DNA from: CATQHL01 sp965242895
GTDB lineage: Bacteria > Actinomycetota > Acidimicrobiia > Acidimicrobiales > CATQHL01
Length of the DNA stretch: 64,000 bases
Direction: 5' to 3'
Assembly (NCBI GenBank): GCA_965242895.1
Contig: OZ251507.1
Location: forward strand, 620,001-684,000
The notes beneath the pieces were generated by a model, which saw only the letters and a program-made list of their open reading frames with translations, had not been told where the DNA came from and searched no databases. Both the position numbers and the translations under genes were made by a program. Positions within the stretch are counted from its first letter, which is position 1. Each line of letters opens with the position of its first letter. Below, piece by piece: positions 59,313 through 64,000 of the stretch.

Positions 59313-61415
59313 CTAGCCAATCACGGCGAGGAGATCGCCGCCGCCTACCAGATCGCCTACCTCAACTAAGAGTTCGGCGATGACGCCGTTAGTAGGGGCG
59401 ATCAGGACGTTCTCCATCTTCATGGCCTCTAGCGTCAGGATCGGTTGGCCTTCGCTTACCTCCTCGCCCTTGACCGCAGCGACTTTCACGACCGTTCCCT
59501 GCATGGGCGCCCTGATTTCGCCGCCGTTCTGCGTCTTGGGTCGGGCAGGAGATGAAGAGAGGCGTTTCGGCTGCTGCTGAGGAATGGGCCTGGACGAGCG
59601 CCTTCGGGCGGGAGGCTGCGAGGGTCGGAGTTGCTGCGACTGAGGCTGCGGCTGCGGCGGGGAGGGCACCCAGACGGCCACGTTGAAGAGTTTCCTGTTC
59701 ACTTCCACCTGGATCTCCTGGCGGACGAGCTGGGGATCGGGCTCTGCAGCTTCCGCAGTTGCCGCAGCAGGAGGGGGTGGGCTAGCCGCAGCAGGAGGGG
59801 GTGGGCTAGCCGCAGCAGGTGGAGGGAGGCTGGCTGCTTCGGTCTTCTCCGGATCGGACGGGGGAACGGGGAGGGCTTCAGCGGTCGTCTTCGGGCCGTC
59901 TTTCTGTTTCCCTGTCTGGCTCTGCCCCTGCTTTTTGGCCTCCGTAGTCGCTGCCCCTTCGGAGGCGGGAGCGTAGAGCGTCTCGGTGACCCAACGGGTG
60001 GAGTGCTCGACGGCTTGGAAGTCGGGGTGCGAGAGGATGTCGATGTGGGCGGGAATGGTGGTCTTCACGCCGGCTACCTCCGTCTCCCTCAGAGCTCGCA
60101 GCGTGCGGGCGATAGCCGTTGGACGGTCTTTGCCCCAGCAAATCAACTTGGCGAGCAAGTTGTCGTAGAGGGGGTTGGCCTCGTCTCCCGCCTCGTGCCC
60201 GGCGTCGAAGCGGGTTCCGAAGCCGCCCGGGGCATTAAGTCTGGTTATCAGACCTGGTGAGGGAAGGAAGTGGCCGCCAGCGGGGTCTTCGGCGTTTATG
60301 CGCACCTCGATGGCGTGGCCGCTCGTCCGAACGTCCTCCTGGCGGAGTCTCAGCGGCTCGCCGGCGGCGACGGCGATCTGCTCGGCCACGAGATCTAAGC
60401 CGCAGACCATCTCAGTGACCGGATGCTCGACCTGCAGACGGGTGTTCATCTCTAAATAGTAGAACTCGCCAGCCTGATAGAGCATCTCCACAGTGCCTGC
60501 GTTCACGTAGTCACAGCCCTTGGCGACCTTCACAGCCGCCTGTCCCATCGCTTCGACCACGCCGGGCGGGAGGTTCGGGGCAGGGGCTTCCTCGACGAGC
60601 TTCTGGTGGCGGCGCTGAGCGGAGCAGTCCCTCGTGGAAAGCCAGATGCAGTTGCCGTGGGCGTCGGCCAGCACCTGGACTTCCACGTGGCGGGGTTTGG
60701 TGAGATAGCGCTCTAAGTAGACCTCGGGGCGGCCGAAGTAGGCCAGCGCCTCCCGCTGAGCAGATTCCAGGGCTTCTTCGATCTCGGAGGGGTCGTGGAC
60801 GACCTTCAGCCCTCTGCCGCCGCCGCCGTGAGTTGCCTTGATCGCCACGGGGTAGCCGTGCTCGGCAGCGAAGGTTTCTATTTCGTGCTCGCTGGGGGCG
60901 GCGGCGGGCACGAACTTTAAGGGCTTCGGCATCGGGCTCTGCGGGGGGTCGGGGATGGCAGGGTACGAAAAGGTCGGCTGATCAGACAGGACGGGGGCGA
61001 TCATGAACTTTGTCTGGCCGGGGACGCAGGACACCCCTACCTTCTCGGCTGCTTGGCGTGCCGAGAGTTTGTCGCCCATCGTGCGGATGGCTTCGGGCGG
61101 GGGGCCTATGAAGGTTGCGCCGGCGGCGGCGACCGCCTGGGCAAAGTCGGCGTTTTCGCTTAGGAAGCCGTAGCCCGGGTGGACAGCTTCCGCTCCGCTG
61201 CTTCGGACCGCTTCAATTATGGCTTCTACGTTGAGGTAGCTCTCTGCGCTGGTGCTGCCGCCTAGGGCGTAGGCGGCGTCGGCGGCTCGGACGTGCATGG
61301 CCGTGCGGTCAGGGTCGGAATAGACGGCCACTGTCTTTATGCCTAGGTCGCGACAGGTGCGGATAATGCGCACGGCGATCTCGCCTCGGTTGGCGATGAG
61401 GATGGTGGAGAACAC
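59313..61415 (-). CDS. Acetyl/propionyl-CoA carboxylase alpha chain (BC-BCCP)
   Basis: A 700-residue fusion of biotin carboxylase (residues about 1-480) and biotin carboxyl carrier protein (last 75). The BC part has ANRGEIAVRIIRTCRDLGI, GYGFLSENADFA, the ATP-grasp loop GGGGRGLKVV and EMNTRLQVEHPVTE; the carrier has the biotinylated lysine in EAMKMEN. The linker is long and Pro/Ala-rich with three identical PPPAAASP-type units. An unusual insertion of about 35 residues rich in Pro sits between VPGQ and the HGYPVAIKA strand. It forms acyl-CoA carboxylase with a beta chain encoded elsewhere. GTG start, weak leaderless context. Confidence 0.92.
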   Translation of the reverse strand: MFSTILIANRGEIAVRIIRTCRDLGIKTVAVYSDPDRTAMHVRAADAAYALGGSTSAESYLNVEAIIEAVRSSGAEAVHPGYGFLSENADFAQAVAAAGATFIGPPPEAIRTMGDKLSARQAAEKVGVSCVPGQTKFMIAPVLSDQPTFSYPAIPDPPQSPMPKPLKFVPAAAPSEHEIETFAAEHGYPVAIKATHGGGGRGLKVVHDPSEIEEALESAQREALAYFGRPEVYLERYLTKPRHVEVQVLADAHGNCIWLSTRDCSAQRRHQKLVEEAPAPNLPPGVVEAMGQAAVKVAKGCDYVNAGTVEMLYQAGEFYYLEMNTRLQVEHPVTEMVCGLDLVAEQIAVAAGEPLRLRQEDVRTSGHAIEVRINAEDPAGGHFLPSPGLITRLNAPGGFGTRFDAGHEAGDEANPLYDNLLAKLICWGKDRPTAIARTLRALRETEVAGVKTTIPAHIDILSHPDFQAVEHSTRWVTETLYAPASEGAATTEAKKQGQSQTGKQKDGPKTTAEALPVPPSDPEKTEAASLPPPAAASPPPPAAASPPPPAAATAEAAEPDPQLVRQEIQVEVNRKLFNVAVWVPSPPQPQPQSQQLRPSQPPARRRSSRPIPQQQPKRLSSSPARPKTQNGGEIRAPMQGTVVKVAAVKGEEVSEGQPILTLEAMKMENVLIAPTNGVIAELLVEVGDLVGGGDLLAVIG

Positions 61416-61832
61416 TAGCGCTTAGCGTAATTTGCGTGACTGCCCTTTTGACTGTCCTTTGACTCGCAGTAACGGCCTAGTGACTCCCAGTCGCACGGAC
61501 TGCCGATGTCGAGAGCTCGGGAAGCTCTGAGTTTCCAAGTTGTCCCGTTTCTTCGCCTCTCTTCGATATATTCGGATTTGTGACATTAGGAACGCTATAG
61601 ACGCACATTTTGCTATAGTGTCAGTATTTAGAGAATTTGCCTGAATAGACTAATTTTTAGTTAATTTTATTATTTTTTCTGATATACTACATTTAGAATG
61701 GCTCATAATGTATTACGAACCTAGGATATTGCCGAGGAGGCCGCAAACAGAACCGATGCTCTAGAGCAGACGGCCCAAGACCAGGAGAGCCGGGTTAACG
61801 CTCTGAGCAACCACAACATCTAAGGAGGCGAA
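61416..61832. other. AT-rich spacer and leader of coiled-coil gene 3
   Basis: A GC-rich start changes to AT-rich DNA at about 61560, with a TGCTATAGT extended -10 at 61611-61619. From 61728 a frame without a start codon (DIAEEAANRTDALEQTAQDQ) ends at TAA just before the next gene's GGAGG, possibly a remnant coiled-coil segment. No other gene is seen. Confidence 0.45.
61611..61619 (+). promoter_or_regulatory. Extended -10 promoter TGCTATAGT
   Basis: TGN-TATAGT about 215 bases before coiled-coil gene 3, the third occurrence of TGCTATANT upstream of a membrane coiled-coil gene in this window. Confidence 0.5.
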
Positions 61833-62312
61833 ATGGGAGCCGCTACCACAGCCCTGCTAGGAACGCTGATAGTCGCACATTTGGGGACACTGCTCTACTT
61901 GGGTAAGAAAATTGATACTCGCATAGAAGACACCAACAAACGCATCGAGGCGCACTCCGAAAACCTCAATAATCGCACCTACGAAGTCGACACCAAGCTC
62001 ACTGCGCTTATCCGAGACACCAGCAAACTCATCGCAGCCAACGCAAAAGGGATCGCAAAACTCGGAGTGCGCGTCGACGCCAACGCCGAAGCCATCAAAG
62101 AACTCAGAAAAACAGCCGCATTCCAGAACCAGTTACTGCTCAAGAACAACCGGAGCCTCGGGAGAATCGAGGGCACCCTTGGAACACGGCAAGTAAACGA
62201 AATAGCCGAACCGGCAATTCCTCTCGACGACCTCCCGGCAGAACTGGACGACAATATGGAAGATGCGAAGGAGGAGATCGAAGAGCGGGCAGAGATGTCT
62301 CGAGATCGCTGA
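61833..62312 (+). CDS. Membrane-anchored coiled-coil protein 3
   Basis: A 159-residue protein with an N-terminal hydrophobic helix (TTALLGTLIVAHLGTLLYLG), a long helical region (KKIDTRIEDTNKRIEAHSENL, then KLGVRVDANAEAIKELRK) and an acidic tail, the same plan as the proteins at 53786 and 57297 but without identical repeats. AAGGAGG lies 4 bases before the ATG. Its stop overlaps the birA ATG (TGATG), so the two are co-translated. I do not know a function. Confidence 0.65.
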   Translation: MGAATTALLGTLIVAHLGTLLYLGKKIDTRIEDTNKRIEAHSENLNNRTYEVDTKLTALIRDTSKLIAANAKGIAKLGVRVDANAEAIKELRKTAAFQNQLLLKNNRSLGRIEGTLGTRQVNEIAEPAIPLDDLPAELDDNMEDAKEEIEERAEMSRDR

Positions 62313-63502
62313 TGACCGCAGAAGTTCAGAGAGAACTGTCAGACACGATCTTTACTCGAATCGAGTGGGTGACCGAAACGGCTTCCACGAACTCCGACCT
62401 GCTAGAAGTCGCCGCAGGGAGACGGGCGTCCGGAGGGTGGCAGTTAGGGGAACGCCAGGCGGAAACCGAGGAGGGCGGGCACGGCAGCGTGCTTGTGGCG
62501 GATTACCAAAATAGCGGCAGGGGGCGGAGGGGACGGTCTTGGGTGGCTCCTAAAGGGTCTGCGCTGTTGATGTCGGTGCTCTTACGCCCAGCTGGCTGGG
62601 AGACGGCTCGGCTGGCGCTGTTGACGCAGGCTATGGCGGTCTCGACGCTGGAAACCTGCAGGTCGCTGGGCGCAGATGTTGCGATCAAGTGGCCCAACGA
62701 CTTAGTTAGCTGCCTCGACTCGGGTTCGAAACGGGAAACGAGCGCACGGGGGCAAGAGAGCGCCTGGAGGCAAAGGGCAGGAGATTCGCAAGGGAGTGAG
62801 GACACGCCCACTGAAACAAGTGAAAACTTGGAAGAGGCCGCGCTCGGGATGGGCAGGATGGGCGGAACGGGCGAGATGCACAGGGGGGGCGCAGAGGCGC
62901 AAACAGGCGCAAGGGCAAGCGCCACGAAGTCGAGCGCAAGGTCGAAAGAGATGAAGTTGGCGGGAGTGCTGGCCGAGACTGCTCCCCCCGTGTTGACTGG
63001 CGACGGAAACAGGGGCGAACCTCGGTGGACAGACGCTGCTGTCGTCGTGGGGCTAGGTCTTAATCTGCGCTGGAGCGAAGAACTGGAACGGGCAGTCAAC
63101 GAAGCAAAGGAAGACCCTGGCGAAGGAGTGTTTCAATCATTGCCGCCGGTGTCGCTGGATCAACTCGTCGGAAAGCCTGTGGACAGAAACGAACTTCTCG
63201 TGCAGGTGCTGACAAACTTAGACCTCTGGTATCGGCGCCTAGACGGGGGGACGACGGGGACGGAAGCCCTCGTGCGGAAACTCGGTAGTTACTGTCTCAC
63301 GCTGGGAAGTTCGGTGCGCGTGAGCACCCCCGGGGGTGTCGTGGAGGGAACGGCGGTGGGTCTGACCGAAGGCGGTCACCTGATCCTGGAAACAGGCAGA
63401 AAGGTAACAGGCAGAGGTGAACCGGGGGCGGAATTGGTGGCAAAAGGCGAGCGAGGCGGTCGAGTCGTGATCTCCGCTGGAGACTGCATTCACCTACGCT
63501 GA
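62312..63502 (+). CDS. birA: Biotin-[acetyl-CoA-carboxylase] ligase
   Basis: BirA activates biotin with ATP and attaches it to the carrier lysine of biotin enzymes, here presumably the carboxylase encoded upstream on the other strand. The catalytic domain has TETASTNSDLL, the biotinyl-AMP loop SGRGRRGRSW (residues 68-77), and KWPNDLV (126-132). Between KWPND and the normally adjacent KLAGVLAE lies an insertion of about 80 low-complexity residues (Ser/Gly/Glu-rich). The C-terminal SH3-like domain follows (RVSTPGGVVEGTAVGL). No N-terminal HTH, so it is not a repressor. 396 residues instead of about 270-300. Confidence 0.9.
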   Translation: MTAEVQRELSDTIFTRIEWVTETASTNSDLLEVAAGRRASGGWQLGERQAETEEGGHGSVLVADYQNSGRGRRGRSWVAPKGSALLMSVLLRPAGWETARLALLTQAMAVSTLETCRSLGADVAIKWPNDLVSCLDSGSKRETSARGQESAWRQRAGDSQGSEDTPTETSENLEEAALGMGRMGGTGEMHRGGAEAQTGARASATKSSARSKEMKLAGVLAETAPPVLTGDGNRGEPRWTDAAVVVGLGLNLRWSEELERAVNEAKEDPGEGVFQSLPPVSLDQLVGKPVDRNELLVQVLTNLDLWYRRLDGGTTGTEALVRKLGSYCLTLGSSVRVSTPGGVVEGTAVGLTEGGHLILETGRKVTGRGEPGAELVAKGERGGRVVISAGDCIHLR

Positions 63503-63645
63503 CGCACCCAATATTCCGCACCCAATATTCGCATCCTGCATTCACATACGCCGACGCACACCCGTTGTAGGTTGAGAAGGTGATCTGAGCGTCGGAACAG
63601 TAATTGGTTCGGGCACGAAATTTAAAAAAGAGACAGGAGCTGCAA

Positions 63646-64000
63646 TTGGCCATTTACGCACTAGGAGAAGTGGAACCGGAAGTCCATTCAACGGCTTATG
63701 TGCATCCTGAAGCGTCGGTGATCGGCGACGTTGTGATAGGCGCAGGCAGCAGCGTCTGGCCGCAGGCCGTGCTGAGGGGAGACGACGGGCGCATCCTGGT
63801 GGGAGATCGGACGTCCGTCCAGGACGGGGCTGTCATCCACGTGACCTCCGAGGACTGGACTTCGGTGGGCAACGACTGCACGATCGGCCACCTGGTTCAC
63901 CTCGAAGGCTGCTCAGTGGAGGACGGGGCGCTCGTAGGCAGTTCTGCCGTGGTGCTGCATCGGGCGGTGATCGGCTCTGGAGCCTTGGTGGCGGCGGGCG
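63646..64000 (+). CDS. Gamma-carbonic-anhydrase-like protein, partial
   Basis: The first 118 residues of a left-handed beta-helix protein of the gamma-CA/YrdA family, cut by the window end. It shows repeating hexapeptides (VIGDVVIGAGSSVWPQAVLRGDDG, RTSVQDGAVIHV) and the metal-ligand region CTIGHLVHLEGC with His residues. The start is TTG with AGGAG about 7 bases upstream. The family hydrates CO2 or acts as a metal-binding acyltransferase-like protein; the activity is unclear. Confidence 0.85.
   Translation, partial: MAIYALGEVEPEVHSTAYVHPEASVIGDVVIGAGSSVWPQAVLRGDDGRILVGDRTSVQDGAVIHVTSEDWTSVGNDCTIGHLVHLEGCSVEDGALVGSSAVVLHRAVIGSGALVAAG

Noticed and set aside
1..64000. tRNA, rRNA, insertion sequences and phage attachment sites
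   Set aside because: I looked for tRNA-like cloverleaf ends, transposase motifs and integrases on both strands by eye and found none; a covariance-model scan would be decisive.

Overview
The window looks like a stretch of a high-GC actinobacterial chromosome, probably from the class Acidimicrobiia or a close relative. The reasons are a mycothiol S-conjugate amidase, a homodimeric pyruvate dehydrogenase E1, a SUF iron-sulfur operon containing a Rieske ferredoxin, a fused biotin carboxylase/carrier protein, and frequent GTG or leaderless starts. The class-level placement is inference from gene content; no rRNA or tRNA gene was recognised.

Layout. 0.1-8.4 kb: an aldolase, then branched-chain amino-acid biosynthesis on the minus strand (ilvD, a leaderless attenuator peptide, ilvB, ilvN, ilvC) and a binding-protein-like lipoprotein. 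8.7-13.3 kb: a small Rdx/SelW-like gene that reads through an in-frame TGA as a CxxU selenoprotein, an SCP2-like protein, mca, a PhoU/RCK regulator and an MgtE-like transporter. 13.5-21 kb: a type III-like restriction-modification locus with a poly-C tract in the first codons of its methyltransferase, preceded by a degraded copy of that gene and two near-identical secreted proteins. 21-26.5 kb: a PEBP-like lipoprotein and a minus-strand operon of AlbA-domain protein, ABC-type ATPase, PIN-like protein and a second ATPase, coupled to the end of hyuB. 26.5-35.9 kb: hyuB, hyuA, rnhA, aceE, an MFS exporter and a HhH-GPD glycosylase. 36-42.2 kb: one gene for a lipoprotein of about 2077 residues carrying 15 tandem Cache-like domains. 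42.5-53.4 kb: hydrolase, Xre/ImmA protein, MBL hydrolase and a SUF cluster split into two convergent halves with two sufC genes and no sufB. 53.7-58.1 kb: a membrane-anchored coiled-coil gene overlapping an m5C methyltransferase relic, a MORC/MutL-like GHKL ATPase and a PD-(D/E)xK nuclease, followed by a paralogous coiled-coil gene. 58.4-64 kb: a pilin-like protein, the acyl-CoA carboxylase alpha chain, a third coiled-coil protein coupled to birA, and the start of a gamma-carbonic-anhydrase-like gene.

How the parts relate. The ilv genes form one pathway under leader-peptide control. birA would biotinylate the carboxylase encoded about 1 kb away. The SUF halves would build Fe-S clusters, which IlvD among others needs. 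The two accessory islands combine DNA modification, helicases or ATPases and nucleases, and so are most likely phage-defence or restriction loci in different states of repair.

A genome-wide trait is also visible: short tandem duplications of 13-40 bp, C homopolymers of 11-17 bases, and low-complexity insertions inside otherwise conserved enzymes. These suggest slippage-prone sequence evolution. The most notable observations are the probable selenoprotein with its SECIS-like hairpin, the 15-fold Cache lipoprotein, the membrane-coil/MORC restriction operon and the potentially phase-variable methyltransferase.
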